This document shows, in pieces, positions 56,908 through 64,000 of a DNA stretch of 64,000 bases. Made by a program: the position numbers and the translations under genes. Numbering within the stretch: position 1 is the stretch's first letter; each line of letters starts with the position of its first letter. The DNA is from CAZZHG01 sp964653655 (GTDB taxonomy: Bacteria; Bdellovibrionota; FAC87; UBA2466). The DNA lies in NCBI GenBank assembly GCA_964653655.1, contig CAZZHG010000001.1:1-64000 (forward strand). Reading direction: 5' to 3'. The notes under the pieces are model-generated. The model saw nothing but the letters and a program-made list of their open reading frames with translations. It did not search any database and had not been told where the DNA came from.

Positions 56908-58056
56908 TCAGGGAATGTCGAAATCGGATTCTTCGCTGGACTTGAGCTCGTGGACGAGCTTTCCGTCCGGACTGAAAAACTTTTCGGAGACGGCTTCGCC
57001 GTCCTTGTACTCGGCGGCGATGGCTTTGGTCCCGTCGCGGTAGCGGCATTCGAACGAGCCTTCGCGGACTCCGTCCTCATAAGAGGCGGTGCAGCGGCTC
57101 TCGCCTCCCTCGAAAAAGAACTCCGCTTTTCCGTGAGGCTTGCCCTGCCGGTAAGGGAGGGTGGCCTTCGGCTTGCCGTTGGAATAGAAGTCGGACTGCA
57201 CTCCGTTTTTTTGTCCGCCTTCGTAGGCGATTTCGCGGCGGGGCTTGCCGCTCGGGAAATACTGCACGGCTTTTCCGCTCAGGTAGCCCTCCGAGTAGAC
57301 CGCCTTTTCTTCCAGCCGTCCCTCGGTATCGAACTTGGAGTAGGGGCCGTGCTTCTTGCCGTCCTTCAGCTCCCATTTTTCGGACGGCTTTCCGTTCTCG
57401 TGCCAGGTCTCTTCCGTCGCCGGGACTCCATCCCGGAAACTCACCGCGCGGGCGGGCTTGCCGTTCGGATGAAATGTCTTTTCGCTGGCGAACTGCCCGT
57501 CCTTGCGCCGGATCTCCTGAGTGAGCTTGCCTTCCGCGTAGGTGCGGTCGGTTCCATTCGGGTCTTCACGGCCATTTAGGAAATCGCTCTCGGACTTCGG
57601 CTCCCCATTCTCATCGAAACGGGTCCACTTGCCGGTTTTCCGTTCTCCGCGGTACGTGCCCTTCAGCTCGGGCTCACCGTTGCGGAAAAAACGCTCGAAG
57701 CTCCCCTCCAGCCGGTCCGCCTTGTAGGCGGACTTTTCCCGGAGAGTTCCGTCTTCATAATACGAAAGGCTCGGGCCTTCCTTGCGATCGCGCCGGTAGG
57801 TCACCGATTCGCGCACCTTCCCGTTGTCGTAATAGAAGATCTCCTTGCCGTGTTTTTCGTCGTTCTCGTACTCGGTCGAGTACTCGAGGGCGCCATCGTA
57901 GGTGAAGTGCTTGCGCGTTCCCTGGCGGCGTCCCTTTTCGTCGCGCGGGGACTCCTCGGCGACTTTGCCGTTGTCGTGCAGGCGCTTTTCCACTTTCAGG
58001 GCGGCGGAGACCGGGAGGCATAGGAACAAGGCTAAGAGTGGGGCGGCGGCGGGCAT
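56908..58056 (-). CDS. Exported MORN-type repeat protein (YwqK-like), short copy
   Basis: 382 residues from ATG 58056, with GGAGTGGAAG just upstream; the frame to 58248 is an extension without signal. Signal peptide MPAAAPLLALFLCLPVSA. Tandem MORN_2 units follow (FYYDNGKVRESVTYRRD, YYEDGTLREKSAYKAD, FFRNGEPELKGTYRGE, FDENGEPKSESDFLNG, WHENGKPSEKWELKDGK, YFPSGKPRREIAYEGGQ). It is a paralogue of the gene downstream and follows the diguanylate cyclase by 13 bases. Exported repeat rods of this kind may scaffold envelope complexes. Confidence 0.87.
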   Translation of the reverse strand: MPAAAPLLALFLCLPVSAALKVEKRLHDNGKVAEESPRDEKGRRQGTRKHFTYDGALEYSTEYENDEKHGKEIFYYDNGKVRESVTYRRDRKEGPSLSYYEDGTLREKSAYKADRLEGSFERFFRNGEPELKGTYRGERKTGKWTRFDENGEPKSESDFLNGREDPNGTDRTYAEGKLTQEIRRKDGQFASEKTFHPNGKPARAVSFRDGVPATEETWHENGKPSEKWELKDGKKHGPYSKFDTEGRLEEKAVYSEGYLSGKAVQYFPSGKPRREIAYEGGQKNGVQSDFYSNGKPKATLPYRQGKPHGKAEFFFEGGESRCTASYEDGVREGSFECRYRDGTKAIAAEYKDGEAVSEKFFSPDGKLVHELKSSEESDFDIP

Positions 58057-58069
58057 CTTCCACTCCGGC

Positions 58070-59080
58070 TTAAGAGGCCTTCTTGAGCTCTTGATCCTTC
58101 GCGGGCAGCGATTCCCACTGGCAGGTTTGGTTTCTGCCGTTTCGCTTGGCGAAGTAAAGGGCGGTGTCGGCGCGGTGTACGAGATCCTTGGCGATCGCCG
58201 TGGGATCCATGCCGGCCTTCCAGACGGCGCCGAAGCTCGACGTTCCAAGACTCACCGTCAACGGAATGCGGGTGCCTTCGTAAATGAACTGGGTCGTTTC
58301 GATCTTCTTTCGGAAACGCTCCGAGAAAATCTTCGCTCCCGGCGGATCGCTCTTATAGAGAAGTGCGATGAACTCCTCGCCGCCGAAGCGACCGATGGCG
58401 TCCGAGTCCCGCGACTCGCCTTTGAGAAGCTGGGCGACCCGGGCGAGCACGAAGTCGCCGGCCTGATGGCCGTGGGTATCGTTCACTTTCTTGAAGTGAT
58501 CGATGTCGCACATCACGATGGAAATCTGGTGGGTGTCCCGAAGCGCGGTGCGGAGCATGCTCGCAAGGTATTCCTCGGCGTACACCTTGTTGTAGAGGCC
58601 CGTGAGGCCGTCGATGATCGATTCGCGTTTTCTCTCATCGTACTTCTTCTGCAGCTGCATCTCGGCCGTGACGTTTCTGATCGTCACGAGTGAGCCGAGG
58701 CCCTGGCCGGCCTCGTTGACGATGGGCACGGCGCTCAAAATCATGTTCAGCTCGGGGAACGCCTTCGAGGCGCCGCGCACTTCGTCCCAGCGGATTGCCT
58801 TTTTCGTACCGCGCACCTGGGCCGCCGGGCATTTGTCCGGGCAGAACTCCGTGTGGACCAGGGCGCAGAAATCCCCGATCTTGGTTACCTTCCGGTAGGA
58901 CTCGCCGCAAAGCTCGGTGAACGCCACGTTGAAGTGGGTCACTCGGTTCGCGTTGTCCACCACGCAATAGGCGTCGAGCAGAAGATCGAGGACCAGCTGG
59001 TGACTTTTCACCCAGGCCTCGAGGGCTTCCCGCTCTTTCGCGCTATTTGGCGAAGGCGAAATATTGCTGGGGGTGCCCAT
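58070..59080 (-). CDS. PAS-GGDEF diguanylate cyclase
   Basis: 336 residues, no membrane segment. A PAS domain (about 20-145) contains VLDLLLDAYCVVDNANRVTHFN and an unusual CPDKCPA cysteine pair. The GGDEF domain (about 165-330) has DGLTGLYNK, CDIDHFKKVNDTHGHQAGD, active site GRFGGEEF (GGEEF variant, active in most cyclases), and an intact inhibitory site RDSD five residues before it. It should make cyclic-di-GMP with product inhibition. Its start lies 38 bases inside the STAS gene, so it is the fourth gene of the RsbU/HATPase/STAS operon. Confidence 0.94.
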   Translation of the reverse strand: MGTPSNISPSPNSAKEREALEAWVKSHQLVLDLLLDAYCVVDNANRVTHFNVAFTELCGESYRKVTKIGDFCALVHTEFCPDKCPAAQVRGTKKAIRWDEVRGASKAFPELNMILSAVPIVNEAGQGLGSLVTIRNVTAEMQLQKKYDERKRESIIDGLTGLYNKVYAEEYLASMLRTALRDTHQISIVMCDIDHFKKVNDTHGHQAGDFVLARVAQLLKGESRDSDAIGRFGGEEFIALLYKSDPPGAKIFSERFRKKIETTQFIYEGTRIPLTVSLGTSSFGAVWKAGMDPTAIAKDLVHRADTALYFAKRNGRNQTCQWESLPAKDQELKKAS

Positions 59081-59507
59081 CCAACTCCATCTCCCCCTGC
59101 TTGCAAGCGTCGCAGGGGAAAGACTCCGTTACGTTATTGCCGAACTGATCCTCTTTAACGAGGACCAGCTTTTCCTTCTCGCAGTTCTCACAAACATACG
59201 GGACGAAAACCGAAAGAACCTTGGCCTGGCCCAGGAAGCTCGGGACCATATTCATTTGCCGCACGATGAGCGGCGAACACTCCTCGTAGTAGATTTCCTT
59301 GTCGCCCAGCTCCTTAAGGAAGTTCACCCAAGTGCGGATGCCGATGGAGCTGATGCCCGTCAGGTTCTTGAAATTGAAGACCAGCGGAGCCGCGACCTCG
59401 TTCAGGCCCTCGAAGCTCGTGTCCTCGTCTATCTGCCCTTGCAGAAGCACGACGTTTCTGGCTCCGCTCTTTACCACCTGGAAGCTGAATTTCTCGTTGG
59501 GTAACAC
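59043..59507 (-). CDS. STAS-like anti-sigma-antagonist protein with C-terminal cysteine pairs
   Basis: 154 residues from GTG 59507 with GGAGGAG seven bases upstream. Residues 1-110 have a STAS fold: VVLLQGQIDEDTSFEGL, APLVFNFKNLTGISSIGIRTWVNFLKEL (the helix after the phospho-loop, with Ser in SSIGIR at the expected position). Two CxxC pairs follow (VCENCEKEK and PCDACKQ at about 115-140), like a zinc ribbon. In RsbV-type partner switching the Ser is phosphorylated by the HATPase. The zinc pairs are not part of ordinary RsbV. It follows the HATPase by two bases. Confidence 0.8.
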   Translation of the reverse strand: MLPNEKFSFQVVKSGARNVVLLQGQIDEDTSFEGLNEVAAPLVFNFKNLTGISSIGIRTWVNFLKELGDKEIYYEECSPLIVRQMNMVPSFLGQAKVLSVFVPYVCENCEKEKLVLVKEDQFGNNVTESFPCDACKQGEMELDGHPQQYFAFAK

Positions 59508-59509
59508 GG

Positions 59510-60238
59510 TTACTCCTCCACACTGAAGAAATTGAAAGAAAAGGGATCCTTGTCGTCCCCGCGCTTGTCCGAGATCCACACCGAGACCTCGCAGGACTTG
59601 CCGGGGCGGCAAACCGCTTTGTAATGGGCCGTCGACTCGAAAACCATGAAGATGCCGAGACCCGCTCCGCCTTCTTTTCCCTGGATCTCGGGGGAGGCGG
59701 CGCCGTAGGTGCGGGCGAAAGCGGCGGAAATGTCGGAAAAGCGAAGGGTGCCTCCCTGGTCGGTGACCGAGAGGTAAACGCCTTCCTTCGAAATCGAGTA
59801 TTTGACGATCAGCTTTTCGCGATCGGCGAGCTGCACGGGCAGCTTACGAGGATATTTCTCCTCGCCCTTGTCGTTGCGGTAGGCGTGGTAGAGGGCGTTG
59901 GTCAGAAGTTCTTCGAGAACCACTTCGAGCCGCTCACGGACTTTGCGCCGTCCGGAGACCAGCGGCTCGTTCATGATGGTGGTGGCGAGCTGATAGCGTT
60001 CGGCGCTCGTGGAAACCGAAGCGGTGAGAACGTCCCCGGTCTTTTCCCAGGGGAACGACGGAATCTTTCCTTCCTTGAGGGCGTCGGCGGTCAAGCGGGC
60101 GTACGTGTCCCTTTCTCCGAGGATCGCGGAGTGGACGTGCGCAATGCCGGTAGCAATCTTCTGGGCGCCTTCCTTCTTGGAGAAGTGGCCGCTCACCAGG
60201 GGCTGCTGGGGCGCTGATTTTTTCTTCGCCGCTTTCAT
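59510..60238 (-). CDS. RsbW-like serine kinase/anti-sigma factor (HATPase_c)
   Basis: 242 residues. N-terminal 100 residues are variable; the ATPase domain has the N box EELLTNALYHAYRN, G1 VTDQGGTLRF and G2 GKEGGAGLGIFMVFE (about residues 105-215). It lacks a DHp region and so is of the anti-sigma/serine kinase kind, phosphorylating the STAS protein encoded just downstream. The start overlaps the stop of the RsbU-like gene by 4 bases (ATGA). No sigma factor is encoded nearby, so the partner may be a diguanylate cyclase or other effector instead. Confidence 0.88.
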   Translation of the reverse strand: MKAAKKKSAPQQPLVSGHFSKKEGAQKIATGIAHVHSAILGERDTYARLTADALKEGKIPSFPWEKTGDVLTASVSTSAERYQLATTIMNEPLVSGRRKVRERLEVVLEELLTNALYHAYRNDKGEEKYPRKLPVQLADREKLIVKYSISKEGVYLSVTDQGGTLRFSDISAAFARTYGAASPEIQGKEGGAGLGIFMVFESTAHYKAVCRPGKSCEVSVWISDKRGDDKDPFSFNFFSVEE

Positions 60239-62178
60239 GCCGCCTTGTTGAAATCCGAGTCGGTCTCCTTATCCGCCTTCGTGGTTCGCGAGTACAAAGT
60301 CTCTTGCCTCGTGGCCGGATCGACTTCCTCGATCGCGGTCTCGGTCGCTTGCGCGGCGATCTTCGCTTCCGCGCGCTGGTTCCATTCGATCCACAGGATC
60401 GCCCAGTCTCCCCGCGGCAGGCCGCCCGAAACGTGAGCTTCGAGTCCGCCGGCGACCCGCGCGATGCCGCCGCCTTTTTCGACGCCGGCTAAAAACGCTC
60501 CCGCGATGCCTTCCGTTCCCCACGGCTTGGCTTGGCGATCCTTCGCTTCCACCGAACCTTGCGTGAAAGCGAGAAGCCGGTCTCCCGGTTCCAGTTGATA
60601 GAGAACCGAGGGGTAACCGACTTCGGATTTCGTGCCCAAGCGCTCACCGCGGGCCAGCATCACTTCTATTCGGCGCTTCTCTCCCTTATCGGAAGAACCG
60701 CCCGTCGCACTAACGGGCTTGAAACGCAGCGGCGGCGGGTGCCCGGCGGTGGCCATTTCGAGCTTGCCGGTGACCATGTCCAAATGCCCGAAGGCGAGGG
60801 TGAGAAACAGCCGGCCGCGGAAGGAGCGGTGAATGGCCGCATTGCAAAGCGTAAGCGTGTCGCCGGGTCCAAGATTCTTGGAAGCCGCTTCGGCCAGCGC
60901 GCCCTGGGCGATGTCGAGCGCATCCTTGATGAGCGGCTTCGGAAGCTCCGCGGGCCTGACTTCCCCGATGTAGAACTCGAAACGGGTTTCGGACTGGCGC
61001 GCTCCCGCCAGAGCGGAAGGGGAATCGGCGCCGGGATAGTAAAGCTGCACTCGCGCGTGCTCGGTCTTCAAGTGATCCTTGAACCGCTCGCTCTTTTCCG
61101 GATTGGGCTCGCTGCTCGCGCCGCGGGCCTTCTTCGGAGCGACGCCGGCGCCCTGTCTGGGGGCTAGGGGCATCGGGGCGGGAGCGGGTTGTTCGGCGGG
61201 AACCGCTCTGCGTTTTCCGAGAAACCCGATCAGCAGCACCAGAAGCAGGAGCAGCCCCGAAGCGGCGGCGGCGAGCGCCGTCTTCTTGTCCTTCAAAGTG
61301 TTCACTACCAGAAAGACGCCGCCCTTTTTGGTTTGGGTGACGGCGTAGACGCTTTCGAAACCCGTTTCCCCGGCACTCACGTAGTACGCGTCGTTTCCGA
61401 TTTTCACTTCCAGGGTTTCCTTGATGGGCGGCCCGATTTTAAGGCGGCTCACCATCGGGTGATTCATCGGGCGCTCGGAGTACTCGCGCATCGTCTTCGG
61501 ATCGAGATGGCAGAAGATGCGGCCGTCCGAGAAGACCAGGAAGAGTTCGGCGATTTCCGATTGCTTGAAAAGCTCGCGGATGAACTCGGGGGCAAAATCC
61601 ACCACGACCATCATGTCGGGAGGAGCCCCTTGGATGAAAGCCCCGTCCATCAGCATCGTGATGAGGTTGAGCTCGACGTCGCCTTTTTTGCCGGCGGTGC
61701 GGATCGAACGGTTCATCACCATGAACCGCTTCGTCTGATAGAAATCCCGGAACGGAATCGGCCGCGCCTGATAGACCGTGCTGAGGGTGTCGGCGCCGAG
61801 GGATTTTCTTTTGAACAGGCGTTGGTTGCGGTACTGGCGGAACATCGTCACGCCCGTTTCGGTGCGCTTGAAGAAGGTCACCGCCGCGAGCTCTTCCTTC
61901 AGCTGGGGTCTGAGCCCATGGAAGAAATCCTCCGCCTTACGCGCGGGATTGGGGCTCGCGTTGAAAACGCGCGGGATGAAATTTTCGAGCTCGCCGAGCC
62001 GCGACTTCATCGCGGTTTGAAGCTGGCTCGTGGAATTTTGCAGAAGCGATTGATTCAGCTCCATCATGAACAGGCGCTGATCTTCGGAAAGAGTTTGAAA
62101 CGCGGAGAACGAGAAAACGCACATGGTCACGAACAAAAGCGAGACCGCTGCGCCGAAGAAGGGAAGTTTCCGCATCAC
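60235..62178 (-). CDS. Membrane sensor with degenerate SpoIIE/RsbU-type phosphatase domain
   Basis: 647 residues. Two membrane helices (LPFFGAAVSLLFVTMCVFSF and LAAAASGLLLLLVLLIGFLG, about residue 305-325) enclose a periplasmic dCache-like domain. The C-terminal domain (about 395-600) is of the RsbU type: LTLAFGHLDMVTGKLEMATAGHPPPLRF matches the conserved naGHPPP region. Metal ligands are altered: GDV is IGEV near residue 406, no GGD loop is present, and the usual T-D-G near the end is FTQGSVEA (Gln near 541). It is probably an inactive phosphatase or a sensor that only binds partners. First gene of a four-gene operon. Confidence 0.82.
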   Translation of the reverse strand: MMRKLPFFGAAVSLLFVTMCVFSFSAFQTLSEDQRLFMMELNQSLLQNSTSQLQTAMKSRLGELENFIPRVFNASPNPARKAEDFFHGLRPQLKEELAAVTFFKRTETGVTMFRQYRNQRLFKRKSLGADTLSTVYQARPIPFRDFYQTKRFMVMNRSIRTAGKKGDVELNLITMLMDGAFIQGAPPDMMVVVDFAPEFIRELFKQSEIAELFLVFSDGRIFCHLDPKTMREYSERPMNHPMVSRLKIGPPIKETLEVKIGNDAYYVSAGETGFESVYAVTQTKKGGVFLVVNTLKDKKTALAAAASGLLLLLVLLIGFLGKRRAVPAEQPAPAPMPLAPRQGAGVAPKKARGASSEPNPEKSERFKDHLKTEHARVQLYYPGADSPSALAGARQSETRFEFYIGEVRPAELPKPLIKDALDIAQGALAEAASKNLGPGDTLTLCNAAIHRSFRGRLFLTLAFGHLDMVTGKLEMATAGHPPPLRFKPVSATGGSSDKGEKRRIEVMLARGERLGTKSEVGYPSVLYQLEPGDRLLAFTQGSVEAKDRQAKPWGTEGIAGAFLAGVEKGGGIARVAGGLEAHVSGGLPRGDWAILWIEWNQRAEAKIAAQATETAIEEVDPATRQETLYSRTTKADKETDSDFNKAA

Positions 62179-62234
62179 GTGTCTTATCGGTTACTTGCGC
62201 GGAAAAATTGAAATTGGGCTCTATTAAGGAGGGG

Positions 62235-62585
62235 CTAGGGTTTCAGGACGACCGCTTGCCATTCTTTCAGCACGCGCTGGTCGTCGTAGAAGAGATGGAT
62301 GACGTCGAAGTACTCGTAAGGCGAAACGTCGGGCATCGTGGATTTCTTGGCGAAGGCGTCGGGCGTCGGATCGTTGTGCCCCGCGGCGGTGCGGTACTCG
62401 CACTTTTGGAACGGGCTCTCTTGTTTGCAGAAAGTCGGCACTCCGAGCATCTTATCGAGCTGTTCCTTTTTTCCGGAGCCCACCAGCGGATCGATCATTT
62501 CGGAATAGCGGGCCGAGCGCAGCTGAGTGCAGGCGCCGAGGGCGAAAAGGACCAGAAGCAGCAAACTTTCGAAGAAGTGTTTCAT
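62235..62585 (-). CDS. Lipoprotein of unknown function
   Basis: 116 residues from ATG 62585. MKHFFESLLLLVLFALGAC has a type II signal with Cys at the cleavage point (LGAC). The mature part carries two further cysteines (PTFCKQESPFQKCEY) and YEYFDVIHLFYDDQRVLKEW, resembling small lipoproteins of the SmpA/BamE size class by the YDDQRV strand, but without proven homology. It lies upstream of the RsbU-like gene with a 56-base gap and may share its transcript. Confidence 0.75.
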   Translation of the reverse strand: MKHFFESLLLLVLFALGACTQLRSARYSEMIDPLVGSGKKEQLDKMLGVPTFCKQESPFQKCEYRTAAGHNDPTPDAFAKKSTMPDVSPYEYFDVIHLFYDDQRVLKEWQAVVLKP

Positions 62586-62789
62586 GATGCCGATCCCACT
62601 GTAGAGCAAGGCCCGTACCCGCGTCTAACTTCTTGAAATCCCGCGATATCGCCAACCCCCCGCTGTATGGCGCATGGAGCGGCGGCGGCGGCGGGGCCGG
62701 TGGGTGTGGTATAAGTACTGGGAACCCGATTCTTTTTCCCGATTCGACAACACTCAGACAGGTAGACAGCCGGTGTACAGGGGGCACGC

Positions 62790-63857
62790 ATGGGCAGGCG
62801 GTTGAAAAGAGTGGGGCTCGCGCTCCTCCTCCTTATAGGTATCGCGCTAGGGGTGGGTTACTTCCAAATCCGCGAGCTCGAGCGCCACGTTCTCCTATCG
62901 GGCCCCGAGTGGGACAAAAAGATCGGCCGGTTTCTCGAGGATCAAAACCGAGTTTCCCAAATTCCCTGGTTCAGGGGCGGTTTTGCCCGCGTTCCGGTCC
63001 CGCCGGAAATCGTAAAAGCTTCCCAATCCGTTCCCGAATCTCTCGTGACCCGGTTGCGGGAACGAAGGCTCGCCGGCAGTACGCCCGCGAAGACCGAGGG
63101 ACCCGGCGGAATGGGCTGGATGTCGAAACTTTCCGGATTCGATTTCTGGCCGTCGGAAGCACCGTCTCCGGCGTGGCTCCTGTGGGCGATGTCGCGCTGG
63201 TCGTCGGGGCAAGACGGCGATCAGAAAAAAGCTTTCGTCGAAGCGCGGGAGCTCGCGCGGCTCGCCGGAACCTCCCAACGCTGGGCCGACGCGATGGACA
63301 TGATGCTCGTCCTTCACGGCGAGCGCGACGAGTACGACAAAGCCGTGATTCGCGGAAAAGTTTTTCCCGGTTTCGTTCCCTTCGACAAGGAAACGCTGGA
63401 GCAGGCGAGCCGGGTCATCGAAGTGACGGGAGACTTCTTCGATTTTCGGTGGCCGCCGCCGGCGCTCGCCGCGATTTTCGGCGACCCCTCTCATCGGATC
63501 GGGCTCTGCGCCGGAATCGAGCACGGGCTCGATTTGCAGCTCCGCCTCCGGCCGTTTCTCGAAACGCACTATCCGGATCGTTTCCGGATTCTCGATCAGG
63601 TGCTCACGCAAACGGAAGGATCCTGCCGTCTGTCGGCGCAACGAAAGGCGTGGGCGGATCGGACTACGGTACCGAAGGAAACTTTCCGCAGCGAAAGAAG
63701 TCTCGTGCGGGTCGGGGGCAAGGCTCCCCCGCCGGTTCCCGTCGAGCAGTACGAGAAGTGGAAGGACTACGCGAAGATTCCGCTCGTGAACTGGTACTAC
63801 GGGCTCAAGCTTGCGCAGATTGGGAGCCCCGACCCGGAGTTAGCTAGGCAATACTAA
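62790..63857 (+). CDS. Membrane-anchored protein of unknown function
   Basis: 355 residues. A single N-terminal membrane helix (VGLALLLLIGIALGVGYFQI) is followed by a helical periplasmic part (LAGTSQRWADAMDMMLVLHGER; FLETHYPDRFRILDQVL) and a basic, Pro-rich C terminus. Cysteines occur at GLCAGIEHG and GSCRLS. No family recognised. It runs to within 150 bases of the right edge and is followed by a hexamer-like repeat tract. Confidence 0.75.
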   Translation: MGRRLKRVGLALLLLIGIALGVGYFQIRELERHVLLSGPEWDKKIGRFLEDQNRVSQIPWFRGGFARVPVPPEIVKASQSVPESLVTRLRERRLAGSTPAKTEGPGGMGWMSKLSGFDFWPSEAPSPAWLLWAMSRWSSGQDGDQKKAFVEARELARLAGTSQRWADAMDMMLVLHGERDEYDKAVIRGKVFPGFVPFDKETLEQASRVIEVTGDFFDFRWPPPALAAIFGDPSHRIGLCAGIEHGLDLQLRLRPFLETHYPDRFRILDQVLTQTEGSCRLSAQRKAWADRTTVPKETFRSERSLVRVGGKAPPPVPVEQYEKWKDYAKIPLVNWYYGLKLAQIGSPDPELARQY

Positions 63858-64000
63858 AACCCGTCTAGGAAGAGGCGCACGCCCGAGGTCCACGCCGTTC
63901 GTCCACGTCCACGTGGACGTCAGCGTGAAGGTCGAAGGTCAGGTCGAGTACGGGAAAGCTTAGTGAGCATCGCGGCCAACCGAATCAGCATTTCTTTTCC
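63858..64000. repeat. Hexamer-like repeat tract with palindrome at the window edge
   Basis: Starting about 63888 the sequence is built from drifting 6-base units (GTCCAC, GTCCAC, GTGGAC, GTCAGC, GTGAAG, GTCGAA, GGTCAG, GTCGAG) with a perfect 16-base palindrome ACGTCCACGTGGACGT at 63905-63920. No gene is visible; the tract may continue beyond the window. Its composition resembles the repeat at 15.8-16.1 kb. Confidence 0.5.

Overview
The window reads as chromosomal DNA of a high-GC (roughly 55-60 percent) Gram-negative bacterium, most likely a member of the Bdellovibrionota (Bdellovibrio-like). The evidence is a TIGR02147-family protein (seen mainly in Bdellovibrio relatives and Fibrobacter), a very large share of secreted or lipid-anchored proteins of unknown function, a Bdellovibrio-style mix of Tad pilus genes, secreted RHS and MORN-repeat proteins, and a DUF5679 mini-protein. 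No 16S rRNA gene is present, so the taxonomic call is inference. Gene density is high, both strands are used in short operons, and most genes have an identifiable start with ATG, GTG or TTG.

Layout. 1-7.9 kb: secreted proteins of unknown role, including a 1239-residue exported protein with two Rossmann-type nucleotide-binding motifs. 8.0-13.1 kb: a tRNA-Arg(UCU) followed by an ECF-type sigma factor, a PEGA-domain Ser/Thr kinase and a secreted protein with four Ig-like repeats, closed by what looks like a decayed copy of the same tRNA; this block may be an island. 13.1-14.0 kb: a short LOV photosensor protein overlapping a single-domain response regulator. 15-20 kb: ZIP, CNT and CaCA transporters and a GT-C-like membrane protein. 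20-31.5 kb: M24 peptidase, dihaem cytochrome c, a stand-alone propeptide-like protein next to a kexin-type subtilase lipoprotein, a nucleoside deoxyribosyltransferase-like enzyme, an M16 pseudopeptidase, an SDR epimerase and an alpha/beta hydrolase. 32-37 kb: a 2OG-Fe(II) oxygenase-like gene, a GT2 gene and the housekeeping set ychF-pth-rplY-prs. 37-43.6 kb: C39-like cysteine peptidase, Cys-rich secreted protein, a three-gene RHS operon and an acyltransferase. 43.8-52.8 kb: a complete-looking Tad/Flp pilus operon on the minus strand from a strong promoter near 52.78 kb, with a fused TadZ-TadA ATPase, two CpaB paralogues and three small pilin-like proteins. 53-55.3 kb: a Prc-type protease and a DUF5679 protein. 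55.4-62.6 kb: a minus-strand operon with an RsbU-like membrane protein, a HATPase, a STAS-like protein with cysteine pairs, a diguanylate cyclase and two MORN-repeat exported proteins.

Non-coding structure stands out. Two intergenic hairpin elements (26.2 and 31.9 kb) share an identical 41-nt core but have arms that differ between copies while staying self-complementary within each copy. A decayed hexamer-built inverted repeat (15.8-16.1 kb) and a palindrome-bearing tract at the right edge look like the same structural class. A candidate structured RNA with a strong terminator lies at 31.54-31.8 kb. These elements, the RsbU-like pseudophosphatase/cyclic-di-GMP operon and the LOV/receiver pair are the best candidates for something undescribed.
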